Source: Chitinophaga polysaccharea (GTDB taxonomy: Bacteria > Bacteroidota > Bacteroidia > Chitinophagales > Chitinophagaceae). From it: 64,000 nt of DNA. A program made the translations under genes and the position numbers. The notes under the pieces are model-generated. The model searched no databases and was not told where the DNA came from. It saw only the letters and a program-made list of their open reading frames with translations. The stretch covers positions 3,162,001-3,226,000 of the forward strand of contig NZ_CABFVU010000001.1 in NCBI RefSeq assembly GCF_902150045.1, in the 5' to 3' direction. Of the stretch, positions 27,912-36,235 are shown in pieces. Each line of letters opens with the position of its first letter. Positions within the stretch are counted from its first letter, which is position 1.

Positions 27912-28127
27912 GCGGAGGATATTGGTTAATTTGGTACAATATCGCATTGAACCATTCTCATTCTGTTAACCAATACCAAACATTGTCGTTCTGGTTAAAT
28001 AATTATTAATAAGATAAACAGATTAACAATTTATTTACAATTATGGAAAGATGATTACTGGAGTATTTTTGGGTGGTTAATTTTCTTTCTGTTTTAAGAA
28101 TCCTGCTAAAAACTAAATTACTACTTT

Positions 28128-28598
28128 ATGAATACAGCTCCGTTGGTAAAATCGTTGAAGGACATGCTGCTCAAACCTAATGCACACGTAACTTTCAGCG
28201 ATTCGGTAAAGAAATTGCCTGCCAATCTCAGGGGAGTAGTGCCTGAGGGCATGCCATACAGCATCTGGCAGCTGGTAGAGCATATCAGGATCACGCAGTA
28301 CGATATCCTTGATTTCTCCAGGAACCCCAATTACAAAGAAATTGAGTGGCCGAAGGATTACTGGCCGGAAGAAACAGCTCCCGGGAGCGACGCTGCCTGG
28401 AAACACAGTGTGGAGCAGGTAGAGAAGGATCTGCATGCTTTTATTGAGCTGGTGGAGGAGAGCGACGACCTGTTTGCTCCTTTCCCTCATGGCAGCGGAC
28501 AGCATCTGTTCCGGGAAGCCGTATTATTGCTGGACCACACCAGTTATCATACCGGTGAAATTGTGACGCTCAGGCGAATGCTGAATGCCTGGCCTTAA
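28128..28598 (+). CDS. DinB-family protein
   Basis: 156 aa four-helix DinB fold. The three metal-ligand His are visible: SIWQLVEHIRIT, and LLLDHTSYHTGEIVTLRR near the C-terminus. DinB proteins include thiol-dependent transferases and metal enzymes of unknown activity. It converges on the EgtB/EgtD operon, and EgtB itself carries a related DinB_2 domain, so a thiol-linked role is conceivable but not shown. Confidence 0.8.
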   Translation: MNTAPLVKSLKDMLLKPNAHVTFSDSVKKLPANLRGVVPEGMPYSIWQLVEHIRITQYDILDFSRNPNYKEIEWPKDYWPEETAPGSDAAWKHSVEQVEKDLHAFIELVEESDDLFAPFPHGSGQHLFREAVLLLDHTSYHTGEIVTLRRMLNAWP

Positions 28599-28647
28599 TG
28601 CATTCCGCATGAAATAATAGCGCCCGGGCAATGCCGGGCGCCATATC

Positions 28648-29691
28648 TTAAATACATTTCCAAAGGCAATCGGTGAACCAATGCTTGTGGTCGAAGAAGC
28701 GGGCCACCGGCCTGAAGCCGGCAAAGGCTGCCAGCTGGTCTGTTTCTTCCAGGCTGTACTTCTGCGAAATTTCCATGTAAATGGATTCATTTTCCTTGAA
28801 GGTAATAGTTACATCTTCCCCGATATGCACCTGCTGATTTTCCAGGCTGATCAGGTAGCTTTTACAGGCGCCTGTAACCGGATCGTAGGTGGGGAAGTGC
28901 TCAAATTTTGATACATCAAAATCTGCATACAGTTCCCTGTTGATCCGTTGCAGCAGGTTGAAATTAAATGCACGGGTGATCCCTGCGGAATCGTTGTAGG
29001 CATTCAGGATCACCTGCGGATGTTTTTTAAGATCGAAGCCGGTCAGCAGCAGGTCGCCGGGCTGCAGGTATTGCCGCAACTGCTGGCAGAAGCTACGGGC
29101 GGCGCTCACACTGAAGTTGCCGATATTGGCACCCATAAAAAGCAGTACTTTCTTTTTAGCGGTTACCTTATTGGCCTGCTGCAGCATATGGAAATACTCG
29201 CCGTTCAGGCCATGCAGTTGCAGGCCGGGCACCTGTGCGGGGAGATTTGCTTCCAGCTGCGCAATTACATTGGCGGATATATCGATCGGAAAATACGTAT
29301 AGTCGATATTGTTACTGATCAGCTGTTGCAGCAGGTGAACGGATTTGGTGGCATCGCCTGCACCTAGTTCCACTACGTCAAACTCGCCGGCATATAACTG
29401 TAACGCCTGTACTATTTGTTCAGATTGTTCGCGAAGGATTTCCATTTCGCAACCCGTTAAATAATATTCATGGCATTGCATGATCTGCTGAAAGAGCGCA
29501 TCTCCTGCTGCATCATAAAAATATTTCGGGTCAAGATATTTCTGCGGTGCGCTGAGGCCCTGCACCACATCATGATAGAAGATACCTGTGGCTGGTTTAC
29601 GCCTGCCTGGTACAAGTACACTTGGAATTACAGTCATACCTATTTTTTGATGTACTGAATGTAGATCTCTGGAGATCCGGATCATTTTCAT
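28648..29691 (-). CDS. egtD: L-histidine N-alpha-methyltransferase (EgtD)
   Basis: 347 aa. EgtD makes hercynine (histidine trimethyl-betaine) from histidine with three SAM, the first step to ergothioneine. Family signatures: GLSAPQKYLDPKYFYDAAGD (47-64), the SAM loop VELGAGDATK (107-116), FPIDISANV, and the middle-C-terminal TFKENESIYMEISQKYS. It starts 13 bp after egtB and is the last gene of the operon. ATG at 29691 or 29637 are both possible. Cytosolic. Confidence 0.92.
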   Translation of the reverse strand: MKMIRISRDLHSVHQKIGMTVIPSVLVPGRRKPATGIFYHDVVQGLSAPQKYLDPKYFYDAAGDALFQQIMQCHEYYLTGCEMEILREQSEQIVQALQLYAGEFDVVELGAGDATKSVHLLQQLISNNIDYTYFPIDISANVIAQLEANLPAQVPGLQLHGLNGEYFHMLQQANKVTAKKKVLLFMGANIGNFSVSAARSFCQQLRQYLQPGDLLLTGFDLKKHPQVILNAYNDSAGITRAFNFNLLQRINRELYADFDVSKFEHFPTYDPVTGACKSYLISLENQQVHIGEDVTITFKENESIYMEISQKYSLEETDQLAAFAGFRPVARFFDHKHWFTDCLWKCI

Positions 29692-29704
29692 AACGGTGTC
29701 TCAA

Positions 29705-30856
29705 TCATCCTGCCAATCTTATCCCGGTAAACTGCCATCTTAGTGAAGGATGGAAAAAATTACGGTAAGTGATGCGGCTATGGTTGGGAGAAGTGACCTC
29801 AGAACCACCACGCAGCACCATCTGGCTGATCATGAATTTTCCGTTATATTCTCCGATGGCACCAGGCGCCTTCGCAAAACCAGGGTAGGGCAGGTAGGCG
29901 CTTTCACACCATTCCCAGCGATAACCCCACGACAGTTGTGGCGCAGCCACCTCCCATTCAAACTCAGTGGGCAACCGCTGTCCTTTCCAGGCTGCATATG
30001 CAGCCGCTTCATAGTAGCTCACATGCGTAACAGGCGCATCGGGCATTAAAGGCTGCAGCCCCTGCCAGGTATAGTGCATCCATTTGCCATCGATGTTATA
30101 CCAGTACATGGGTGTACTCACCTGGTTATTCTTTACCCAATCCCATCCTTCTGCATGCCAGTAACGGAAATCCTGGTAGCCCCCGGCCTGGATAAAGTCA
30201 AGATACTCCGTATTGGTTACCAGTGTGGTGCTGATCTTATAGTCTGCCAGGTATACACTATGCCTGCCCAGTTCATTATCAAAACAAAATCCATCTCCCG
30301 CAAACCCGATATCATACATACCAGCACGTATATTTAACCACGGATCCCCGGGATTGTTCACTACCGGGACATCTTTATGGTGTATATCGTATGCAGGGAA
30401 CAGTGGGTTATGTCCCAGGATATACTTTATGTCTGTATACAGCAGTTCCTGGTGCTGCTCTTCATGGTTCAGACCAAGAATAAACAGCTCCTGCAGCTCG
30501 GGCGACAGTTCATCTTCCAGGAATTCCATCATGGCATCATCCACATATTTCCGGTAACGCATAATATCTTCCACGGCCGGCCGGCTCAGGTTACCCCTGT
30601 TGGTACGGATCACCCGTGCGCCCACAGATTCATAATAGCTGTTGAATACGTAATTGTATTGAGGATCAAATACCGTATAGTCTTTAGCGTTAGGAAGGAG
30701 GATGAAGGTTTCAAAGAACCAGGTGGTATGCCCAAGGTGCCATTTAGGCGGACTTACATCCACCACCGGTTGCACTACATAGTCTTCCGTTTTTAGCGGG
30801 GCGCATATCTTTTCACTTCTCCGCCGTACTGTTTCATATTGTTCTTTCGGTAACAT
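29705..30856 (-). CDS. egtB: Ergothioneine synthase EgtB (hercynine oxygenase)
   Basis: 383 aa: N-terminal DinB_2 domain with the iron triad His43 (WHLGHTTWF) and His131/His135 (LNHEEQHQELLY), and a C-terminal formylglycine-generating-enzyme-like domain with GQRLPTEFEWEVAA, YRWEWCESAYLPYPGF and RITYRNFFHPSLRWQFTGIR. EgtB joins hercynine to a thiol donor with O2 to give the sulfoxide precursor of ergothioneine. No EgtA, EgtC or EgtE gene is nearby, which fits the EgtB types that use cysteine directly, though the donor cannot be fixed by eye. It lies 12 bp after the permease gene. Confidence 0.92.
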   Translation of the reverse strand: MLPKEQYETVRRRSEKICAPLKTEDYVVQPVVDVSPPKWHLGHTTWFFETFILLPNAKDYTVFDPQYNYVFNSYYESVGARVIRTNRGNLSRPAVEDIMRYRKYVDDAMMEFLEDELSPELQELFILGLNHEEQHQELLYTDIKYILGHNPLFPAYDIHHKDVPVVNNPGDPWLNIRAGMYDIGFAGDGFCFDNELGRHSVYLADYKISTTLVTNTEYLDFIQAGGYQDFRYWHAEGWDWVKNNQVSTPMYWYNIDGKWMHYTWQGLQPLMPDAPVTHVSYYEAAAYAAWKGQRLPTEFEWEVAAPQLSWGYRWEWCESAYLPYPGFAKAPGAIGEYNGKFMISQMVLRGGSEVTSPNHSRITYRNFFHPSLRWQFTGIRLAG

Positions 30857-30868
30857 AATTACAGGTGA

Positions 30869-32437
30869 TTACTGTTGATTCACATATTTGGTAAAATCCG
30901 AAATGGTTTTGATATGGAGCTCCTGTGCTGCTGTTCTGCGCATCATCAATGCGTAGGTATTATTAAAACCGATGGGCTGCAGCCATTTGATGTGGTATTG
31001 TTTTGCAAATGCTGCGCTTACATAGTCATATACTTTGCGGCTATCACTGATAATACTGTCTGTTACCTGTTGCGGCGCCTGGAGTAATACCAGCAATCCT
31101 GTGCCGGTATATTCGGGATACATATCGATCTGGTCATTTACCAATGCGTCGAATACGATTTTTGTACCGCCTAATCCTGTTTTGGTAACTGCCGTAAGAC
31201 CGGTATGTCCTTCTATCAGCATTTTATACATCGCGGCAAGAATGTAGCCATCGCCAAATATTTTTGAGCCGATCCGGATGCTGCCTTTATCGCCTTTACC
31301 GGCGGGTTTCCAGAGTTGTTTGGCCACCAGGAAATCCTTTGCCACTTTCTCCGGGTTTTGTTTGAGATAATCTACGCGATAGTTCAATTCCGTCATGATG
31401 CTATCATTAATTGTACCAACCAGCAGATTGAGTGCCGGCTCCAGTTCAGGATATTTCTGCAGGGTTTCTTCCCGTACAATAGGAGCTGCATAATAAGGTG
31501 GGAAAATATGTTTATCATCTTCCAGTACAACCAGGTCAAATGCTTTTACCCTTCCATCTGTGCTGCTGCCGCTTATCACGTCCAGTTTCTTTTCATAGGC
31601 GGCCTTATACATGATCATATCGCTGATCACAAGCGTGCGGATATGCAGGCCATATACGGATTTCAACCCGAGGTCGCCATCTTTCCTGCCCATAAATTCG
31701 GGGGTAAATCCTGCCAGCATTTTGCCGCTATAGGTGTTTGGCAGGAGATAGAACGAAGAGAGAAGGAGGAAGGCAACAGGCAGTGCGTATAATGTTTTGC
31801 GGGCTTTGCGGATATTGATATGCTGCAGGAGCGACAGTAGCCAGTCGAACAGCAACGCCAGCAGGGCAGCGGGGATAGCGCCCGCCAGCATCATATTGGT
31901 ATTGTTCAGGGCGATGCCACCGAAAATAAATTCCCCCAGCCCGCCCGCCGCAATATACGCTGCCAGTGTGGCTACCCCCACGTTGATCACGGTAGCCGTG
32001 CGGATGCCTGCCAGTATCACCGGCATAGCGAGCGGCAGTTGTACTTTCAGCAGCATTTGCCGCCGGCTCATTCCCATGCCGGTAGCGGCTTCTGTTACGT
32101 TGGGATCAACTCCCCTGATACCGGTGTAGGTATTGCGTACAATAGGGAGCAGTGCATAAAGAAATAAGGCCACTATGGCTGGCTTGGGGCCTATGCCCAG
32201 CAATGGGATCATGAATCCCAGCAACGCAATACTGGGAATGGTTTGCATCACACCGGCAAAGCCGAGCACAGGTGCTGCCAGTCTTTTTTTCCGGGAGATA
32301 AGGATACCGGCAGGTACGCCTATGGCCACGGCCAGCAACACGGATATAAAGGTAAGCCCGGTATGCGTAAGGGTTTGTTCCAGTAGTTTACCGGCTTGTT
32401 GTTGTATAAAATCAAATAAGGTTTCGGTGGATTCCAT
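30869..32437 (-). CDS. Fused ABC permease/substrate-binding protein, betaine/ergothioneine type, permuted binding domain
   Basis: 522 aa. Residues 1-210 are a ProW/OpuBB-like permease with five to six helices and the EAATGMGMSRRQM coupling loop (116-128). A linker helix (217-235) is followed by a type-F binding domain. Family order begins with IGSK...LGG...DxYPEYTGT and ends with FPPY...P..VA..FL. Here the second half comes first (AGFTPEFMGRKDG at 242-254, HIFPPYYAAPIVR at 310-322, VAKDFL at 365-370) and the first half last (RIGSKIFGDGYIL at 388-400, QIDMYPEYTGTG at 436-447, QPIGFNNTYALMM at 487-499, TISDFTKY at 511-518), i.e. a circular permutation. Substrate inferred from neighbours as hercynine, ergothioneine or another betaine. 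Spaced 9-12 bp from both flanking genes. Confidence 0.9.
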   Translation of the reverse strand: MESTETLFDFIQQQAGKLLEQTLTHTGLTFISVLLAVAIGVPAGILISRKKRLAAPVLGFAGVMQTIPSIALLGFMIPLLGIGPKPAIVALFLYALLPIVRNTYTGIRGVDPNVTEAATGMGMSRRQMLLKVQLPLAMPVILAGIRTATVINVGVATLAAYIAAGGLGEFIFGGIALNNTNMMLAGAIPAALLALLFDWLLSLLQHINIRKARKTLYALPVAFLLLSSFYLLPNTYSGKMLAGFTPEFMGRKDGDLGLKSVYGLHIRTLVISDMIMYKAAYEKKLDVISGSSTDGRVKAFDLVVLEDDKHIFPPYYAAPIVREETLQKYPELEPALNLLVGTINDSIMTELNYRVDYLKQNPEKVAKDFLVAKQLWKPAGKGDKGSIRIGSKIFGDGYILAAMYKMLIEGHTGLTAVTKTGLGGTKIVFDALVNDQIDMYPEYTGTGLLVLLQAPQQVTDSIISDSRKVYDYVSAAFAKQYHIKWLQPIGFNNTYALMMRRTAAQELHIKTISDFTKYVNQQ

Positions 32438-32446
32438 GCCGTTATA

Positions 32447-33382
32447 TTAATTTTTATAGGCGGCTATTGCCTCCATCAGTCCATTCCCGTCGATCATTTT
32501 TTGTTCCTGTTCATATACCACGGTAACCGGTTCATGTGTGATAGCTTCCAATGCATTCCAGCAGGTGCTGGCTGCGGTTAACTGCCCGTCTGCCGCTTTG
32601 GTGGCTGGTGGCAGCCATTGCCAGAGATCTTTTATGCGCAGCGATTTCAGTTCCAGCTGCAGCCGCTGAGGATCAAGGAACGATCTTACAAAATCATTTA
32701 CCGGGTGGAAGATCAGTTCAGCAGGTGTGCCTAACTGCTGAATGCGTCCTTCATTCATGAGGCAGATACGATGCCCCAGTTCAAAAGCTTCTTCCACATC
32801 ATGTGTTACGAGGATGATGGTTCTGTGACTGATTTCATCGAGCGATTTAAATTCCTTCCTGACGCTGATACGGGTGAGCGGGTCCAGAGCGCCGAAGGGC
32901 TCATCCATTAAAAGCACCGGCGGATCTGCCGCCAGCGCGCGGGCCAGGCCTACCCGTTGTTGCTGCCCCCCGCTGAGTTGCTGCGGATATGCAGTGGCGT
33001 AGGCCGCCGGCAAATGAAGTTTATCCATCAGCGTGATAACCCTGTTGTGGATACGTTCTTTATCCCATTGCAGTAATGAAGGCACGAGGCCAATATTATC
33101 GCTCACCGTATAATGCGGGAATAACCCTGTGTTTTGCAGTACATAGCCAATGTTGCGTCGGAGTATTTCTCCGGGCAATCCTTGTATTTCCTGTCCGTTG
33201 ATGAAGATCTGGCCGCTGTCTGCTTCCAGCAGGCGGTTGATCATGCGCAGGGTAGTGGTTTTACCGCAGCCGCTGGTGCCAAGCAGCACAAGTGTTTCAC
33301 CTTCCTTTACTTCAAAGGAAATATCATCTACCGCTTTTTTTTCCGGGCCAAAAAATTTGGAAACATGCTCCAGTTTAATCAT
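32447..33382 (-). CDS. ABC transporter ATPase (ProV/OpuBA/EgtV-like)
   Basis: 311 aa. Walker A GTSGCGKTT (35-43), Q-loop, signature LSGGQQQRVGLARAL, Walker B PVLLMDEP, D-loop GALD and H-switch THD. A C-terminal extension of about 70 residues lacks clear CBS motifs. It energises the fused permease/binding protein encoded 9 bp downstream. Pairing of one ATPase with a fused membrane/binding subunit is the arrangement of OpuA-, OpuB- and EgtUV-type importers. It follows the oxidoreductase gene by 34 bp. Confidence 0.92.
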   Translation of the reverse strand: MIKLEHVSKFFGPEKKAVDDISFEVKEGETLVLLGTSGCGKTTTLRMINRLLEADSGQIFINGQEIQGLPGEILRRNIGYVLQNTGLFPHYTVSDNIGLVPSLLQWDKERIHNRVITLMDKLHLPAAYATAYPQQLSGGQQQRVGLARALAADPPVLLMDEPFGALDPLTRISVRKEFKSLDEISHRTIILVTHDVEEAFELGHRICLMNEGRIQQLGTPAELIFHPVNDFVRSFLDPQRLQLELKSLRIKDLWQWLPPATKAADGQLTAASTCWNALEAITHEPVTVVYEQEQKMIDGNGLMEAIAAYKN

Positions 33383-33416
33383 CCTGTATATATCAGATTG
33401 TGGAAAAAATTGCTCA

Positions 33417-34805
33417 TTATGGAGCGGGTTTCTCCAGTGTCATAAAGAGATTATTCAATGATTCCGCATAGAGCGGGTGAGCAAACACCATTTCGCGTAG
33501 CTGCGTGGCCGTGATATTACCCAGCATGGCCATTTGTAACATAGACATGATCTCGCCGCCTTCTGTGCCTATGATAGCAGCTCCCAGGATCTTATCAGTA
33601 TGTTCGTGTACGAGGGCTTTCATAAACCCTCTTGTTTGCCCTGTTTCTATAGCCCTGGCCACTTTATCCATGCCCAGGCAGGCTACTTTAAACGGGATGC
33701 CTTCCTGCCTCGCTTCTTTTTCCGTGATACCAATGCGGCCGAGTTGAGGATCGGTGAACATGCAATAAGGAACCTGCCGGTCTTTTATACCAACGTTGGC
33801 GTTCTCAAAAAGGTTTTTATAAATAATAAGATGATCGTTATAGGAGATGTGGGTGAATGCAGGGCCGCCCTTTACATCGCCGAGTGCGTAGATGCCTGGT
33901 TCAGATGTCTCGAGCCGGTCATTTACCTGGATGAATCCTTTTTCATCGGTAAGCACATTGGTTTGCTGCAGCTGCAGCGCCCCGGTTTGCGGGGTACGGC
34001 CGGTGGCCACCAGTATATGCGTGCCCGTTATAGTGTCGCGGTCATTGCCGGTGGTAATATCCACGCTGATCTTCTTACCGCTTACAGATACATGGGTTGC
34101 CTGTGTACCGGTATGGATCTGCATATTCTCCGATTCAAGCATTTTTTTTATGACGGCTGCCACATCGGGATCTTCTTTTGATACCAGTTGGGAAGCGGAT
34201 TCTATAATGGTAACGTGACTGCCTAAACGCTGATACAGCTGTCCCATTTCCAGCGCGATGTAGCTGCCTCCCAGGATGATCAGTTCTTTGGGAATGCTTA
34301 CTTCATCAAGCAGGGTGGTGGAGGTAAGGTAAGGCACTTCTGCCAGCCCTGGTATAGGCGGAATAAAAGGTTTGGTGCCTGTATTGATAAAAATATGATC
34401 TGCAGTTAAGGTGGTTTCTTCTCCATTATGTCCGGTAACGGTAATGGTTTTATTGCCCGTGAAAGCGGCTGTGCCCATAAAGAGGGTAACGTTTTTTGAT
34501 TGTAACCCTTTTATTGTTCCTTCGCGGAATTCTGTGACGATATTGTTTTTCCTGGCTACAATAAATGGAAGGTCTACCATGAACCCGTGACTGTGAATGC
34601 CCCAGTCCTTACTATGAAAAACGGTATGTGCTACTTTTGCGCAGGCGATCATCGCCTTGGTAGGGGTACAGCCATCATTAATGCAGGTGCCGCCGGGATA
34701 GCGTTGTTCAACGACAGCAGTCTTCCAGGCTTTTTCTTCCATTTTCTTAGCCAGTGGGTTTCCACCCTGACCAGATCCGATTACAATTGCGTCAAATTTC
34801 TGCAT
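33417..34805 (-). CDS. Class-I pyridine nucleotide disulfide oxidoreductase (mercuric-reductase-like)
   Basis: Flavoprotein with FAD loop IGSGQGG (9-15), redox pair Cys41/Cys46 in GGTCINDGCTPTK, NAD(P) loop ILGGSYIALE, second FAD motif GIYALGDVKGG, and the C-terminal His-Glu dyad in FAHPLYAESL. It lacks the heavy-metal domain and terminal Cys pair of true MerA. Members reduce small disulfides or persulfides. As first gene of the ergothioneine-transport operon it might act on a related disulfide, which is inference. ATG 34805 is chosen because a promoter-like -7 element lies at 34830-34838, overlapping the alternative start at 34832. Confidence 0.87.
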   Translation of the reverse strand: MQKFDAIVIGSGQGGNPLAKKMEEKAWKTAVVEQRYPGGTCINDGCTPTKAMIACAKVAHTVFHSKDWGIHSHGFMVDLPFIVARKNNIVTEFREGTIKGLQSKNVTLFMGTAAFTGNKTITVTGHNGEETTLTADHIFINTGTKPFIPPIPGLAEVPYLTSTTLLDEVSIPKELIILGGSYIALEMGQLYQRLGSHVTIIESASQLVSKEDPDVAAVIKKMLESENMQIHTGTQATHVSVSGKKISVDITTGNDRDTITGTHILVATGRTPQTGALQLQQTNVLTDEKGFIQVNDRLETSEPGIYALGDVKGGPAFTHISYNDHLIIYKNLFENANVGIKDRQVPYCMFTDPQLGRIGITEKEARQEGIPFKVACLGMDKVARAIETGQTRGFMKALVHEHTDKILGAAIIGTEGGEIMSMLQMAMLGNITATQLREMVFAHPLYAESLNNLFMTLEKPAP

Positions 34806-34829
34806 ACGGAAAGATTTAGGATGCGGGGC

Positions 34830-34859
34830 CAAAGATTATACCAACGAAAAGTAAGCAAA
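34830..34859 (-). promoter_or_regulatory. Promoter of the oxidoreductase-ABC-egtBD operon
   Basis: On the minus strand TTTG (34859-34856), 17 bases, then TAATCTTTG (34838-34830), a near match to the Bacteroidota TTTG / TAnnTTTG pair. Transcription would start near 34823, 18 bases before the ATG at 34805. The MITE-like copy C begins 11 bp upstream of the -33 element. Confidence 0.45.
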
Positions 34860-34870
34860 TTTTGCGAATA

Positions 34871-35075
34871 ACGCGGATTTTGTCTGACTCACTGATTAAG
34901 ATGATTTTGATGATTTGTTTGATTTTATTTTTTACATTTTATTATAATTAAGAGAGATATTTAATACACCAGTGTAATCCTGTAAAAGACAGTATCCGCT
35001 ATAAAGTAAACACAGGGCAAAACTCAGACAAATCATCAAAATCATCTTAATCAGTGAGTCAGACAAAATCCACGT
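34871..35075. mobile_element. MITE-like element, repeat copy C (205 bp)
   Basis: Terminal inverted repeats of 52 bp (34871-34922 and 35024-35075) match in 50 positions; core TTTTGTCTGACTCACTGATT. No gene inside. The inner sequence after the left arm (GATTTTATTTTTTACATTTT, then ATTATAATTAAGAGAGATAT) is homologous to copy D at 40461-40669, which shows both are copies of one element and not just hairpins. It fills most of the divergent promoter region between the ergothioneine operon and dusB. A perfect ATCGCC/GGCGAT hairpin abuts its right end (35076-35090). No clear target duplication was found. Confidence 0.7.
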
Positions 35076-35098
35076 ATCGCCGGAGGCGATAAATTCTT

Positions 35099-35106
35099 TA
35101 TCTTTG
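35099..35106 (+). promoter_or_regulatory. Possible -7 element for dusB
   Basis: TATCTTTG matches TAnnTTTG exactly; no TTG is seen at the -33 position, which would fall in the end of the MITE-like element and its flanking hairpin. Transcription would start near 35113, only about 19 bases before the TTG start. Confidence 0.35.
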
Positions 35107-35131
35107 CGGCTGCCATGAAAATTTATAGATT

Positions 35132-36169
35132 TTGGTAAAGATTGATAACATAACACTTCCCGATTTCCCTTTGCTGCTGGCTCCTATGGAGGATGTGAGC
35201 GATCCTCCCTTCAGGGCGGTGTGCAAGGATGCCGGCGCCGACCTCATGTATACGGAGTTTATTTCCAGTGAAGGGTTGATCCGCGATGCCATTAAGTGCC
35301 GTAAAAAGCTGGATATTTTTGAATACGAGCGCCCCGTGGGGATACAGATCTTTGGCGGCGACGAAGACAGCCTGGCAATGGCGGCGAAGATCGTTGATGT
35401 TACCAATCCGGACCTGCTGGATATTAATTTTGGCTGCCCGGTAAAAAAGGTGGCCGGAAGAGGCGCCGGGGCCGGTGTACTGAAAGATCTTGACCTCATG
35501 GTACGGCTTACGGCAGCCTGTGTAAAGGCTACCAAACTGCCTGTTACGGTGAAAACCAGGCTGGGTTGGGACGACGACTCAAAGAATATTGAAGAAGTGG
35601 CAGAGCGGTTACAGGATGTAGGCATCAAAGCCCTCGCCATCCATGGCCGTACCCGCTGCCAGATGTATAAAGGTGAAGCCGACTGGACCCTCATCGGCAA
35701 AGTAAAAAACAACCCCCGTATCCATATTCCCATTTTTGGCAACGGGGATATCAACAGCCCGCAGAAAGCCCTGGAGTATAAGAACCGCTATGGTGTGGAC
35801 GGAATCATGATTGGCCGCGCTGTGATCGGCTATCCGTGGTTATTCCGGGAAATCAAACATTATGTGAATACCGGCGGGACCATGGCAGGGCCCACCCTGG
35901 AAGAACGTATTGCCGTAAGCAAGAAACACCTGCGCCTGTCTGTGGAATGGAAAGGCCCCGTACAGGGAATCAACGAGATGCGTGGTTGCTATGCCAATTA
36001 CCTGAAAGGTTTACCGAATATCAAACAGTTCCGTTCCCGGCTGGTAACCCTCAAAACCGTGGAGGAAGTAGAAGAGGTGCTGGATGAAATCGAAACCTAC
36101 TACAAAGGAATTGAGCTGGCCAATACCCCGATTGAGCTGATCGATTATCACCAGAAGTGCCCGTTATAA
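35132..36169 (+). CDS. dusB: tRNA-dihydrouridine synthase (DusB type)
   Basis: 345 aa FMN enzyme reducing uridines in tRNA D-loops. Visible: APMEDVSDPPFR, DINFGCPVKKV with catalytic Cys, GAGVLKDLDLM, KTRLGWDD, HGRTRCQMYKG, and IPIFGNGDI plus GIMIGRA for the FMN phosphate. An in-frame TAG at 35126-35128 bars earlier starts and the next ATG is 17 codons in, past family-conserved sequence, so TTG at 35132 is the likely start. An ATG at 35115 opens a 7-codon ORF in another frame whose stop overlaps the beginning of dusB. Confidence 0.92.
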   Translation: MVKIDNITLPDFPLLLAPMEDVSDPPFRAVCKDAGADLMYTEFISSEGLIRDAIKCRKKLDIFEYERPVGIQIFGGDEDSLAMAAKIVDVTNPDLLDINFGCPVKKVAGRGAGAGVLKDLDLMVRLTAACVKATKLPVTVKTRLGWDDDSKNIEEVAERLQDVGIKALAIHGRTRCQMYKGEADWTLIGKVKNNPRIHIPIFGNGDINSPQKALEYKNRYGVDGIMIGRAVIGYPWLFREIKHYVNTGGTMAGPTLEERIAVSKKHLRLSVEWKGPVQGINEMRGCYANYLKGLPNIKQFRSRLVTLKTVEEVEEVLDEIETYYKGIELANTPIELIDYHQKCPL

Positions 36170-36235
36170 GCTGATGTTTTGTGATATAGTAAAACTATTT
36201 ATGCGTTTGTTTTGTTATATCACAAAATTTATAAA

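Noticed and set aside
28648..30856. OvoA (ovothiol synthase) instead of EgtB/EgtD
   Set aside because: OvoA is a single fused protein with a C-terminal methyltransferase; here two separate genes match EgtB and EgtD in length and motifs.
33417..34805. Call as mercuric reductase (merA)
   Set aside because: It lacks the HMA domain, the C-terminal Cys pair and any mer genes nearby; only the generic disulfide-reductase core is shared.
34932..35156. 74-codon minus-strand ORF through the MITE-like element
   Set aside because: It runs through a terminal repeat and the dusB promoter region; a chance frame.
35098..35754. 218-codon minus-strand frame opposite dusB
   Set aside because: Ser/Pro/Arg-rich antisense shadow of a well-supported gene.
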